NCBI GenBank assembly: GCA_015179125.1
Contig: WHVA01000526.1
Span: forward strand, 1-64,000
Length of the DNA stretch: 64,000 bases
Reading direction: 5' to 3'
From: Gautieria morchelliformis
Lineage: Eukaryota > Basidiomycota > Agaricomycetes > Gomphales > Gomphaceae
Each line of letters opens with the position of its first letter. Positions within the stretch are counted from its first letter, which is position 1. A program made the position numbers and the translations under genes. This document shows, piece after piece, positions 22,701-34,881 of the stretch. The notes beneath the pieces were generated by a model that was given only the letters and a program-made list of their open reading frames with translations, made no database searches and was not told the DNA's origin.

Positions 22701-25700
22701 CGTCTACCTCCTAGCCTTGACAGCAGACGACAAACATAAACTTTCTCTCGACACTGGATATGACTACGTTCCTCGCCCACAGTTTCGCTCCCATCCCCCG
22801 AGATTCTCGCTATCGGTTGGACATCATATCCAGTTCGTTTGAACCCTCAGAGTATCGTGTGACAATCAGACTTTTAATTTTTTTTCCAGTCATATGCAAC
22901 TGTTTCAGAATGACCGATGTCTTCTGATTGTCGGAGACGAAATTGGAAATTTCAGGGTCTTCCTAGAGGAGGTGGATGCTCTGGACAATGCAATCCAAAA
23001 TGATCGCGGAAAATCTCAATTCAGCCACACAAAGCTGGGATCGGTTGTGAGAATCGCGGTTGATGAAGCACGCGCTTTACTCATTATTGTGTCTTCTGAT
23101 GGAAGTGTCAGTGTATTTGCCTATCAATGCCCTGAGGTTCTTAAAGACTTTTTTTTTTTTCTCAGGACGGCGTTTGTCGATTGCATGTTTATCGTCTCAT
23201 GGAGAACTTTGCTACGTTGGCCCTACGCGGAACTCCGATCCCACTCTACTCATGGCATGATAGACCACTACGAATTACCCATGCGTGTTTTGTCTCCGGA
23301 AAAGAAGAAATATTTCTGGTCGACGGTCGAGAGGGTCGGATTTATTCTTTCGTGACTCAGCAATGGCGACCTGCCACCCTGAATCTGATTCAACAACCCT
23401 CGGAAATTTTCTCAACTCCAGATGGGGCCTGCCTTGTTGCAATTGAGCAGCACAAAGACCTATTTCGCGCTAGGCTGTATCACTGGGAATCATTTGGCTC
23501 TAACCCGGGTCTTGAGGTGGATCTTCCTGATATCCAGCCGACTTCCTTCAGCATCACGTCACTGGCTCAGCGAAATGTAGTACATGCCCTGGTGCTCTCG
23601 TCATCATGCCATAAGTTCCAGTCCGTGTCTCTACACATTACCCGACAAAGCTCGGAGTTTATGTTCCGCCAGCAAGGTGGAAGGGACGAGTATAAAGCAA
23701 GTACACCGGCTGATACCCAGCACAACAGCCTTATCGATTGTCACCGTGATGCCTGGACTCGATTCCCCGTGGTGCCAGCGGTTTCTCGCTCAACAATTCG
23801 CATTGGAAGTCGTGCGCCCGCCTGGCTTCAGTTTGTCACAGAAGATGTCAACCTCCACCAGCGCTTTGCACTGTACTGGCGTGACATGATAACTTCATTT
23901 GAAACCAGTACTCGTAAACCTACCGAAGGCGTGCTACAGCATTGCTTCGTCTCGGGCACATATTTTGATACGCTCTCCAGTGATTGGTGCCGAACGTCAT
24001 CCGAGTTTCACGCTGGAGAATGGCTGGTGGAACTTCTTTCCTTAATTCCTATACAGATATGCATCACCCGCGACAACCGATTCATACCCTTGAAAGATGG
24101 AGTGTGGTCTCCGGATCTTGAACGCTCATTGTTAGGAGCCGATTTGAATCAAGTCGTGGAAAGTATGTGGACAGTCGTTATTTATCTATTTCAATTACGA
24201 TACGCTAACTGAGATGTAAGGTCTTTCGTTTGGGTGGTATGAGAGCCTTTTTCAGTCATACTATAGGGGCAGGCAGGTGAAGGTCGTTTCATCTATGGGG
24301 CAACAGAGTGTGGGGAAATCGTACATGATGTGAGTACTTCTCTCCTGTATTAGTACCATGCTTCTCAAAGGATCGTTTAGCAATCATTTCACCGATTGTT
24401 CATTTGAAGGCAGCGCAATGAGGACGACCGAAGGATGTTGGATGTCTTGTGAAGCCTATTCTCAACATTTCACCGCTATTTATTCTAACGTTCGTTTAGG
24501 CACCCCAACCGACGAATGTCTTGTAGTTTCTCTTGACTTTGAAGGTATGGATTCTATAGAACGTTCTTCTCAGGAAGGTTCGTCATTCTTTTGGAGTCAT
24601 CCACGAACTCTGGACAAGGGAATTTCTTGTCAGACACACTCCTAGTTCTATTCAACGTGGCAATCTCGAATCTCGTGAGTGTTGTCTAACCGTCATCACT
24701 GATGTTACAGCTGCACTGTTGCAGGTGCTTTTCCGCAACAATTTCGCTTTGTCACGAGACATTGCAACATCATTCCAAAGCTTCCAATCCTCGTCCCTTG
24801 TTCTAAATCCTGCTTCAAATCCGACTTTGTTCCAAGGAAAATTGGCTATCATAGTCAAGGCAAGTTGGTGTTACAGTGTACAATGCAACTGCTAATGTTC
24901 ACTCTGACGTGTCATTACGCAGGACGTTATAGACTCGGACAGCAAGGAAATCGTCAAAGAGTAGGTGGACTCCCCATCATGGTCATAGTGTGATGTAACT
25001 GTTACAGGTTCTCTGAAAAATTACACCGTATTGTGGTCAAGGAGCAGGACTCAAATTTTATCACCCGACTGCACAAAGGACAGATTACCATTATGCCGTG
25101 GCCTGTTATCGAGTCTAGCAAGTTCTACTCGATGTTTCACCGACTCAAAAGGGTTTTGTATTCTCAGCCTATCACCCATCCGGGGGCAGGAATGTTCCTC
25201 TCGACGATGAAAACCCTGATGGCTAAGCTTAAGGTTTGCTTTACCCCTGAACCGTTGAAAATCCATATTCACCTCTCACTTAGACGAACGACTGGGGAGC
25301 CCTAGATCGTACGTTTTATACGGCTAGGTTGTACGTGAGCTCACGTTTCCCTGGGCACCGCAGAAAACTTGGGATCCTTACGAGCTCAGACGCTGGATCG
25401 TATGCTCCCTACCGCTTTCACGGTTGGCATGGCCGATGCCGAGACTCAGGAGCCATTAAAGGCCTGTTTACTTGTAGTCAGGGAATCATGTCAGCTGAAG
25501 TTATGTTCATAGGATATTGACAGCGACAAGGTGATACCACCGGGTGCTGATTCTAGTGCAGTTTTCTACCTGTCAAGCTACTCGCGGGATCCTGCTGATG
25601 CTTCCACAATATTGGGTGCCTTACGAAACACGTTTACCAGTGAATACCTCCGGACGGATCCAAGATGGGTAATGGCTCTTTGTTCTCACTTCAGCGATCT

Positions 25701-28700
25701 TGGCGATGCGCGCATCAAGCATATTCAGGACTGGCTTGAGTGTAACTCTTCTAGGTTTTCTTCACATGCCGACATTACGGAGCTCCAACGAAAATGTCAG
25801 GATGCAATTGTCCAACTCAAGGCCGGGCTTCTGCTTTGTAAAATGCAGTGTCAGCAATGCCACCTTGTTTGCATCGAGCCGCGCCATCATTCCAAAGATC
25901 ACACTTGCCATACCGACCACACTTGCGGCACAAGTTGTGATTTCTGTGATGAATACTGTGGCTTGCCTGCGGGACATGACTCGAAGCATATGTAGGTCTC
26001 CTAACCGCGTGGTCAAGATGACGCTCACGTCACGCGTAGATGCATCGTGACAGCCCATCTCTGTGGCCGATCCTGCGACTTGAAGAGTAAACGTGGCTGT
26101 TTGGGGCACTGTACCAAGGTCTGACTTTCCTTGGCTCACCTATTATTCTCTCCACTGCATGCCTAACAATAACTAAGGAAATTGATCATATCGACGATGA
26201 GCACATGTGTTCTTCTAGGAAACATGAATGTGGGGAGGTATTACATAATTCCTTCAATCGTTTCCCTTTTACTCTATCATTGACTTTCTTTCTCAGCCAT
26301 GCGCTCTTGCAGACGTCCCTCTCCCAGCAAGTGGCCACTTCACGTGCCATGGGAGATGCGCCACTTCTTAGTGAGGAAGAAAGACGTTCTCTGACTTATC
26401 TAAAGCTACTCTTACCCAGTGATGAGCCCCATGACCTACATGCCTGCCAAGAGAGATCATGTCCTATCTCGTGCCAACTATGTAAGAGACTCTGTTGTCT
26501 AGACCACCTCCATGGTCTTCAAGAAAGGATTCACCTCTGCGGGTGTGTCGGATGTCATCGCAACCAATATTCAAAGTCTTACCATCCCACCACAGAGAAT
26601 CACATTCATGCAGTGCACCATGCGCAGCTCAAGGTGCATGTGAAATTTCCACCGTACCCCTCCGTGTGGAATCTACATTTACAGGTAAACTGGAGACATT
26701 TCAATTTACCAAGGTACGCGCTGTCCTGCTGCCACGCCTACTATCGCATGTCTTGGCTTAGCTGCCTTGAACTATCAGTACTCGCAAGTTGTCAAGAGGC
26801 TTCCTTGTAGTCTCCGCATCCCGGGAGGTGCCCTGGAACACGAAGGGCCTCATCAGCACAGTACGTCACCGGATGCATTTCACTATTGTGAATCTAGGCA
26901 AGCCGTATCGTGTTATTTTCTACTCCTCGCTCTAATCCATCAAAGCAGATGTCCCAATTGCGATTATCTATGCACGTTGCCTTACGGTGAGCAGACTGAC
27001 AAGTATATGGATGACATTCTTACGGAAGTTGACTAGATCATACTCAAACGATCCACGAGACATCTCATGGGAGTTGCTCTAAGACGCAGGTAAGACTTTG
27101 AGACATTGAAATGGCATAAATCATAAGCGATTTTTAGTGGGCAATTGAAGGAAGCCAAGATGCAGTGTTGGAAGTGAACGGACACAAGTACGCTGCAAAT
27201 GATAGGTGAGTCGCGTGCCCCAATTGGCACAGACATTTGCGAGTGACGACACGTGTATTCTTGATCTTTAGTGGGGCCCCTTTGCTATGCAGCATGATGT
27301 GTACTGCATTTGGTCGCCACGCCCATGTGGATTATTGTAGGGCGGAAGGAACCGTGTGCGATGGACCCCAGTTACAGCACATACACGCCCGAATGCTGCC
27401 ACATCCTGACAGACCGAAAGACTACGTTTCACACGAACTCTTTTGGGAACGAACTGGTTTCCAGGGTTTGTTGTAATTACCAATGGAGACACAGTGTCTG
27501 TGGCTCACGATCGTTGCCCTCTGTCTTTCTTAGATCCTTACACTAAGGAGGAGCAGACGGACTTTGCGAAATGGTAACCTTTTCATTTACCCAGTGGGAC
27601 GAGACTGTTAATTGATGTGTATTGATCCAAGCGATCATCTGTGTCAAGGTCCGGTTATTGCCATGAAGCAAAATGTTCAGGTGGCTGATTTGGCTTCCAG
27701 GACCAGAGCACGAAGCTAGTCAAGGGGTGGCCGCTCAGCAACCTTATTGCACATTACCCATGTTTCACGACCCTCAGTCCATTACCCAGCCGTCTTCTGC
27801 ACAAGGCTATGTGTCCGCAGATGGACATAACTTTGAGTGCAAAGATCCATCCGTCGGGCATCAATCGTTCCACGTGTAAGGTATTCCAAAACTGATATTC
27901 GCCTTGTTCCTGACTTTCAACAGTATTTTCGTGATTGATAGATCATCGTCAATGTCTTCCTCTGACCGACAACCCCAGAGAGGCACACCAGGACACAACC
28001 GCATACATACCCGAGGATACACCAATAGGCTTGGTACTGTGTATTCCGCACTTTACAGCTTTTGGCGAGCACGCCATGCAGCACTAACTGCTTTGGCTGA
28101 TCGCCTCGGAACCCTCCCAAGAAAGGATGCTTACAGCGTTATTTTATTCAATTCAACTGCAGACATTGCTATAGCCAATGACTTCACGGCCTCACCGGAC
28201 GAACTGCTAGACAGCCTGCTCACTCACGGACCAGTGGTTGGGACGTGTTTTGATGTTGCCCTCCGAAGGGCGCATAGGGTTTTGGAAAAGTATTGGAGCA
28301 ATGAAAGGTAAGAGGCTCTATACCATGGTAAGTATAGAAGTCATATAGTCCTGATTTCAAATGTTGCAGATCCCCTGTAGTCATATTTCTCTCCGACGGT
28401 GAATGTGCCGTCTCTGATAACAGCATATACGATCTTGCGCAAAAATCACTCGCACTTGGGAAGGCACTCGTCTTCCATTCCGTTTCGTTTGGACCAAATG
28501 CATCGTCATACTACCTGCGTCGTATGGCAGATATAGCATCCGAGGTCCAATCCCGAGCTCCCCCCGATCCCTTAGCTGCTCCTGGAGCCGGTACCTGCTC
28601 CTACACTGAGGCGATCGACACGGTTAGTGCCGGCTCTCCTTTTAACTAACCTCACTTCATCGCATTGAAATAACATAGATCAGACTTGCCGAGACGTTCT

Positions 28701-28753
28701 TGGGTTTCGCTGCTTCCTTGCAGAAACCACGCGGGAGCTTGCTACGAGCATAA
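19735..28753 (+). CDS. Giant GBP/VLIG-like GTPase with Cys/His-rich region and C-terminal vWA domain, copy 1
   Basis: A multi-exon gene for a protein of roughly 2,400 residues. The order is: N-terminus with a 28-residue repeat (19.94-20.19 kb); a conserved block with YWPEDTTWDDDAMPSV (20.7-20.9 kb); a coiled, charged part (21.4-22.5 kb); a propeller-like part (22.9-24.1 kb); a large-GTPase domain; a Cys/His-rich region (25.8-27.5 kb, with CQQC, CGTSCDFC, CPISCQLC, CPNC spacing like zinc-binding clusters); and a vWA domain (27.92-28.64 kb). The GTPase has P-loop GQQSVGKS at 24298-24321 and G3 DFEG at 24535-24546, then a GBP-like segment NLVLFRNNFALSRDIA. The vWA has a complete MIDAS start (DRSSS from 27937), a later Thr and FLSDGE. 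Splicing gives SYMINHF and WMSCTPTDE exactly as expected for the family. Compared with copy 2 one C is missing at 20008-20011, which shifts the frame after the first repeat. Unless this is a sequence error, translation must start later (for example the ATG at 20018). Function is unknown. Confidence 0.85.
19823..19893 (+). other. Inferred first intron of giant gene 1
   Basis: The ATG frame does not run into the repeat frame. Removing GTGGGT...TTCCAG (71 nt) joins SSR to DVNAFHDNIHGDP in phase. The same junction works in copy 2, which supports both the start codon and the intron. Confidence 0.6.
19935..20185 (+). repeat. 84-bp tandem repeat (28 residues) in giant gene 1
   Basis: Three units start at 19935, 20018 and 20102. 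They encode variants of MEIDKLISN-MESTLPTG-GD-PMSPKS. The first unit is 83 bp because it lacks one C of a short C run; the others are 84 bp. Confidence 0.9.
26896..26947 (+). other. Conserved GC-AG intron in giant gene 1
   Basis: In-frame joining of CES(AG) with (A)TGTCCCAATTGC needs a donor GCAAGC rather than GT, giving CESRCPNCDYLC. The same GCAAGC donor and CAG acceptor occur in copy 2 near 60082-60135. Confidence 0.6.
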
Positions 28754-29187
28754 TGAACTGTAAAATGGTACTACTGAACCTCTTTCCTCGCTCTTGTTGA
28801 AATAGATGAATAACTATACTACATATATTGTTCTATGGTACAACAAACAGCTAACTGGTTTCATCATTTGGAAAAATGTCGATGCATTAGAGCATCGGCA
28901 TGCGCAAGCGTCGGGGCGTGACGACATCATATCTCGGCTAGACATGACGTGCCACGGAGCCAATCCTCTGTCATGATAACCGTAGATGTTCTTTTGCATC
29001 TCTATAGATGATATTCTCTCCTCGAGGCCCCACACCGGAAACAGTGCTTTCCCTGGCAAGCAGGTGCCTGGACAGTGGTCAGTAGAAATAAATTGCGACA
29101 GCACTTATAGTACTGTACGAGGATGTCAGACATGACTGAAATCATAGTAGACAGTCCTATCTATGCATTTATGGAATGGCTAGCCAA

Positions 29188-29207
29188 GTGCTGCATGCAT
29201 GCAGCAC
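29188..29207. repeat. Perfect 20-bp palindrome
   Basis: GTGCTGCATG followed directly by its reverse complement CATGCAGCAC, with no spacer. Confidence 0.85.
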
Positions 29208-29318
29208 AGGAAACACAAGAAATCTTTTTTCTATTCTATTCCCTTGACAAGCCCCACTGTTTATGATTTCTGAAACTAGTGGATAGCAGCTTTGTATGTT
29301 ACCCAAGGTCCCCACTTA

Positions 29319-29343
29319 GATAGTGATCATCAGGATCACTATC
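29319..29343. repeat. Hairpin, 10-bp perfect arms
   Basis: GATAGTGATC, a 5-nt loop, then GATCACTATC. It lies 112 bp right of the 20-bp palindrome. Confidence 0.85.
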
Positions 29344-29566
29344 CCCATCTCTGACACTGCTGTGACTGCATGCAGCCTCCCACTTGTCTCAAAGCACCTT
29401 TTCGACCCATTCCCTTAGTATTTTGAATCCCAGTAGTTATATACATTCTAGTATAAATAGCTACTAAGAAATGTACAATAAATACAACCAGAAAATTACT
29501 GTGTTTCCCTGGAGGTGTCTATATGTGTGTCTGATTGGTGTAGAGCTTACTTCTCAATGGATTTCT

Positions 29567-30666
29567 TGTTGGGATGCAGTTGCCGGTAACCTTGGGATGC
29601 AGCCCTGTATCATGAGGTATCGGGCATATGCTCGGATCAGCTAGTCTCTGAGCATACTGTCAGGGGACACCCTGTTTTCCATTTCCAGTTCCGACACCAC
29701 ACCCAGTTCTGACTCCATTTCCGACTCCGCTTCCGGTTCCAATTCCATCTCCGCCTCCGCTTTCGGAAATGATTCCGCTTCTGGGAGAACTTCCACCAGT
29801 TTTGTTCGCCTCGCCAGTTCCACTCCAATTTCCGACTTCCACTCTTGGAACAGTGTCGGAAATCAAGCGACTCGCGTAATAGGTGGCATCAAGGGTCGAT
29901 CAAGGGTCAGGGTGGTCAGGGAGATGCAGGGTTGATGGCGGGTGCCAAGTGTTGTCCCTGGCTGCGCAGTGTAGTATAATACGGGCTCGCTGACATTGGG
30001 GGTCCTTAGACTTTTCTCTTTGGATTTCCCCTTGTCAGGTGAGAATCCCCTCTCTTGTATGCTCTATTCATTTATACATACTTTGGATTTCCCCTTGTCA
30101 GTTGTGTGGTAGTGTGATCTCCACAACCAGCCAGGGTTGCCCTTACACATACTGGTTTATATATCAGACAAGTAGTTAGCAGTACCGTAGTGAACTGTAT
30201 ATTCACTGAGGTGTGTATCACACTTGTACAGTATAACATACTTGTATTCATCACTATTTAGGCTCTTACTAGATAGGTACAGTATCAATGACAACACTCA
30301 GTGAACCGTATATTCACTGAGGCTCTTACTACATAGTTACTGCACTTAATATCAACAGGTTATGGGCCCCCATGTCTTCTACGAACGCGAAGTCTTTTGT
30401 CATCCCTAAACTTGCCCAAGATGGCACAAACTGGGTCACCTGGAGGAGTCAGACATTAGCTATGTTAGTGTCGACTTGTGGTGCCAAATGACACTTGGAG
30501 GGGACTGCTTGAATCCCACCTCCGATCCCTATGTACCCTGATGGTCACTCGCTAATGGATAAGGAAGAGGAAGAGCTGGATGATCTAGAGAAGTGTTGGG
30601 ATGATTACAACCAATGCAAGGCAATGATCATGGCTCAGATTTTCACCACAGTCCTGGATAGCATAC
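29567..30666 (+). mobile_element. Copia fragment B: 5' LTR plus start of gag
   Basis: A probable LTR runs from TGTTGGG at 29567 to ATCAACA at 30357. It is followed at once by the primer-binding-like GGTTATGGGCCCC (30358-30370) and the start of a copia gag region (FVIPKLAQDGTNWVTWRSQT). The gag homology stops near 30666, at block G; the rest of the element is absent. The gag part is broken in about two places. The LTR left edge is the least certain point. Confidence 0.7.
29683..29850 (+). repeat. Pyrimidine-rich TTCCGA-type hexamer repeat
   Basis: Imperfect repeats of the TTCCGA/TTCCAT/CTCCGC type, strongly strand-asymmetric (pyrimidines on plus). Read on the minus strand they give simple Gly/Gly-x or Glu-rich runs, which are shadows and not a gene. 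Confidence 0.75.
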
Positions 30667-31668
30667 TGTCAAGATTGGTTTTTAGGCATTAATATCGTGT
30701 ATTAGTGAACACAGCGAATGCCCGAATGACTTGTGCGAATAAGTATGCCATTCGGCGAATAGGTGAACCAATAAATGTTCACAAGATAAAAGGGCTGCCT
30801 GAGCGGAGCACGCCCTATCTACAGTCATAGCGAAATAGCCCGTGGCACTTGATGATGTAACATACAAGGTGTCACGGAAGGGTTGTCTAAGTAGCGACAA
30901 TCCCTTCGCCGTCAGCACAGAAAATAGTTCAAAGGCTAAGGTAACGAAGATAAAGTATGAGAACTCACCAGTGATGCCTAACTCCTCTTCTGGTTGAAGA
31001 TAGAAATCTCCAAGAGAAGGCTCAAAATGATGATCACAGCGAGGTCAAGTTTTGCACAAGATGGACGACCTATGATAATTGAACTGGAGAATATACATGC
31101 AAATGTAAACTACTTATATCGAATGCTCGTAAGGTATCAGCGAATAGGAAAGAGGCCGTCGTGAGTCAGGGTTGGATAGGGGTGCGCAGTCATGATACTA
31201 AGTAGATGGAATAAACATACAATAGAGTGAGGGAAGAGTGCGAACATGAAATGACGGAGAGTAAAGGTGGCGAAGGCAATTATGGACAAAACCATGTCTT
31301 GGGACCCACATACATGCTACCCTGCACGGACTCTTCGTCTACTGGGTTGATCCCGCACGACCTATGGAAGGGATGTCCTGCGAACACACTTTGGCCATAC
31401 GAACACCCAATGGGGTTGGATTAAGAAGATGATGGGGTTACTGATGAACCATCATGCCGGGTGAATGGTATCGATCATATTTGATGGTGTGCCTGCTGGC
31501 AAAATGTGTGAGCAGTGAATAGCGGTTCGGAGAATGGGGTGAACAGCAGGTAGAGTGGACGTAGAGGGGGAGTTGTCGGTGGGTGTGGCGAACTCTGGCG
31601 AAGATGCTAGGGAGTGACGAGGGGGAACATAGAGACAGTGGGGTAAGAGAAATAGACAGGTCATGACA
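30667..31668 (-). repeat. Solo-LTR-like block G
   Basis: Read on the minus strand it begins TGTCATGACCTGTC and ends CAATCTTGACA, a TGTCA/TGACA terminal inverted repeat over about 1.0 kb. About 130 bp of its 5' end matches, at about 91%, an LTR at 63866-64000. The flanking 5-mers (CATAC, GAGTC) do not match, so this could be a rearranged rather than a clean solo LTR. It separates copia B from gypsy D. Confidence 0.55.
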
Positions 31669-34600
31669 GAGTCCTGTAGTGTTGCTGAGCAACACTGAAC
31701 TTCTTTGATAAGAACCCGGCTGGCCGACAGGTTTTCCAGTCAGGGCCTCGGCCATAGACTGCACCGATGCCAGCTTTTGACCCGTTGGTGAGAACCCAGA
31801 TGGGCTCTGGGCTCTGTGTGTCAATTGGATGCAGGATCGGGGCCTTACAGGCCAACACCTGGATGCTTTTCCAGCATTTGTCAAGAAGCAGGGTCCATTT
31901 GAATGGACGGTTGTTATGCGCACAACTGGACAAGGGGGTCGTGTATGCGCTAACATCTGGCATGTAGTGTGCCAGGTATTGTACTAGCCCGAGGAAACAC
32001 TGGACATCATTGAATGTCCGCGGCCTTCACCACTCGCGAATGCGTTGCATTTTGTCCTTGTAGGCGTGTACACCTTGGCCATTGATGATGTGGCCGAGGC
32101 ACTCCATTCGTATGGAATAGAGTTCAACCTTTTTCTTGCTTAGAAAAAGATGGTTCTTCCTCAGTCTGTCAAAGACTATATAGAGGTGCTCCTCATGCTC
32201 CTGTATTGAGAGCGAGAATATGAAGATGTCATCCATGTATACATGGACAAAGCAACCTATGCAGTCGTGGAAGATTGCCGTCATCAGCTGTTCGAATGTT
32301 GACGGCACGTTGCAATCTCCCATCTGTATTACCTGGCTCCTGAAGGTGCCAAGGATCGTAGCAAAGGCAGTCTTTGCTATGTGATCCGGATGAATCCAGA
32401 TTTGCTCATATGCTTCGGACATGTCGAGTTTGGTGCGATATAGACAGTAAGCCATGTCGTTGCAGATAATATCTTGATCTGGGAAGGGTGTAACGTCCTT
32501 CACAGTGTTCTTGTTCTGCTGGTGCAGATCAAAGACGGTCCGAAGTGTACCATTCTTCTTCAGCATGCACAACATGGGTACTGCCTGTCATGCAACTGCC
32601 AGTATCCACCACTTTGCAGTGGTGTATCATTCTATCTTCATGGACAGTTCCTCACAGAAGTGTTTGGGGCACTTTGGTAGACAATACGTCATGTGTTTGT
32701 TGGGATCGATGAGATTGATCTCATGGTTTATCTCCCGCAACGGCGGGAGCTCTAATGGATTTCCACTGACAAGGTCAGTGATCTTATCCATCCATTCCTT
32801 GCGGAGGCGAGGGATGTCATCATCCGTGAGGATGACGGTGGTTGGGTTGGAAGCCATTAGGCACTGTGTGCGTCTGTTAGGTCCCATGGCACGCAGGACC
32901 GCCTTTCTTTTCCCCATCGCTTTCACCATCAGGCGAGAGTGCCTCTCCCTACGGTTGTAGGGTGAGTTCGAGGATGAGTCGTTATGCGACTCGTCCTCCT
33001 GGCTTCAATGATCCAGGTTTGGCTTCGGTGCCAGGGTGATCCTGCTCACACTTGGCCCCTTGCCTTCGCTCGGGATCCCATTATCGCCGAACAATACTTT
33101 GCCTGTGGAGATTATCTCGTCCCCTCTGTGGATTGTCCCTGGGCTTGAAAAGTCCAGGGTGATGCCAAATCTCCTTAGGAATGGTGTCCCTAAGATCGTG
33201 TCGTAATATTCGACATTTGCTGCGTCAAAGTATTCGTCGTATGGTTGCGACCAGATTTAATGGTTGTGTTCGTTCCATAATTAATTGTGGAACGACTGCC
33301 TATGCAGGCCAGCTGCAGCGCAATTGGCTGCTCAAGGGCGAATGTCTTCATCCCTGTGGCGCGCGTGAACTCAGGGGATAATAGCACTCCTTCACCCTTG
33401 CTATCCAGCAGGCAGTGGGCTTTCACACCATTTATCTCCCAGTACCCTGATAGGGTACGGTTTTCGTTTCGTGGCTGCAATGGCCGTGTCCTGTGTTTGC
33501 TTTGGTGGTGATACACTGGCTCGGCTGCTTTGTCTGGCGTGGCTGACATGCGTGCCACCATGACCTTCATGGTGGCGTCGTCCTTCAGGGCGATCCTGAT
33601 CATGCTGGACCTATAGGCGGTGTCTTCCACCTCTTCATCCCATTCATAATATTTGGATGGTTTGGGGTCCTACTCTTCAGCGGGTGCGTCTCCATTGTCC
33701 GGAGATTCGTTGGGTTGGGGATCATCCTGCCCCTCTTCATCAATCTGTTGAAGAGAATTCTGTCTGGGATCCACATCTGGATCCTCATCTTCATTGTCGT
33801 TCCTCGTGGCCACTTTCCATATACCGGACCTGAGCCGGGGACACTCTGCCTCTTTGTGGTCAGGTTGGCCGCATTCAAAGCACGTTGCTTTGGCTACCGC
33901 TGGGTCGGTCATTAGGTCAGGCCAGTGCTTTCGGCGGTGGGGCCGGCCTCAGTGATGATCCTGATGCTTGAGGCTGTTTGGCCTCGGGTGGTCATCCGGC
34001 TTGGGCTGGGCATGGGGGAGGAGGTCATTGTGAGGCTCCACTCCTCGGGAACAGGCTAGGCCTGTTCAGGCCTGTCTGTGTTACCGGCTTGTTCACTGCA
34101 AGCCGGGCGGCGCTTGCTGATGCAGCTGCGCTTTCTGCTCGGCACATCCCCATGTTATATCAGGATGTTTCCTCGATCATGCAGGCCATTTTGAAGAGCT
34201 GCTCTGGGTATTATAGCCCTTTTTGAGGACTTCGTTGCGCAGCATTTCATGCAGCGCAGACACGAACCGTCTACGGAACGTGTAATCATCTGGCGGCTGT
34301 ATCGTCTATGCTGGTTGGCCCTAGGAGGCAATTCATTTTCAGCCATCGTAGGATGGCTGCGACAAAGATCTCAAACTCTTCGAGGTCAGATCCCCCGGCG
34401 TATGGCTAAGAGTGTGCCAGCTTCACGCTGGCTTTTGCTAGCACAGACATTTCAGGTTCTGTGTCGGCGGCGTCTGCTAGCCCCACGTGGATCATCTGTG
34501 TGATCCCATTGTATGGCTCATGGGGTCTGCCTGATCCGGTATGCCCTGCCCTTCTGTCAGGGCCATGGATCATGCACATGGCTGTGGCACCCCGTGGGGC

Positions 34601-34881
34601 AGGCTGTTGTATGCCCTAGTGGGACCTGGGCCCAGGTCGGGCTCGGGGTTGGGAGCATTTTGTGCTCTCAGATCTGGGGGGGTCCTGTGCCGGGTGTCCC
34701 CCGTCAGTCCCGCATTGCAGATGCGCAGCCTGCTGTTGTAGGCTGTGCACACCTGGTATGCTTCCTTCATGGCACGTACAAGCTGCTCATTGGGCTGCTG
34801 AGTGGCATGGCTCTGGGCCACTGCTTCCTCAGTGTTCTTTGCTAGCAGTTTGAGGGCCCGCAGATGGCAGCGTGCAGCTGC

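Larger units (their letters stand above)
18601..28780 (+). repeat. Segmental duplication, copy 1
   Basis: This block is repeated in the same orientation at 50470-61955. It comprises about 1.1 kb of upstream DNA and the whole giant GTPase-vWA gene. The left homology edge is sharp (CGCTAGGCCATACACC at 18601 and 50470). The right edge fades just after the stop codons. Identity varies greatly along the block. Confidence 0.92.
28781..29566. other. Intergenic, palindromes but no gene
   Basis: No gene recognised. It contains a perfect 20-bp palindrome (29188-29207) and a perfect hairpin (29319-29343). A TATAAATAG word at 29452-29460 followed by AATAAA at 29475 suggests part of an LTR, possibly an earlier start of LTR B or a separate solo LTR, but its ends were not found. 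Confidence 0.5.

Noticed and set aside
23149-23165. T-run length difference (12 against 10) between giant gene copies as a frameshift
   Set aside because: The run is the polypyrimidine tract of an intron whose GTATTT/GTGTTT donor joins SVS to DGVCRLHVYRL in phase, so the length does not matter.
29637-29866. Three overlapping minus-strand frames with Trp/Asn, Glu or Gly-rich simple repeats
   Set aside because: All are readings of the TTCCGA hexamer repeat in LTR B.
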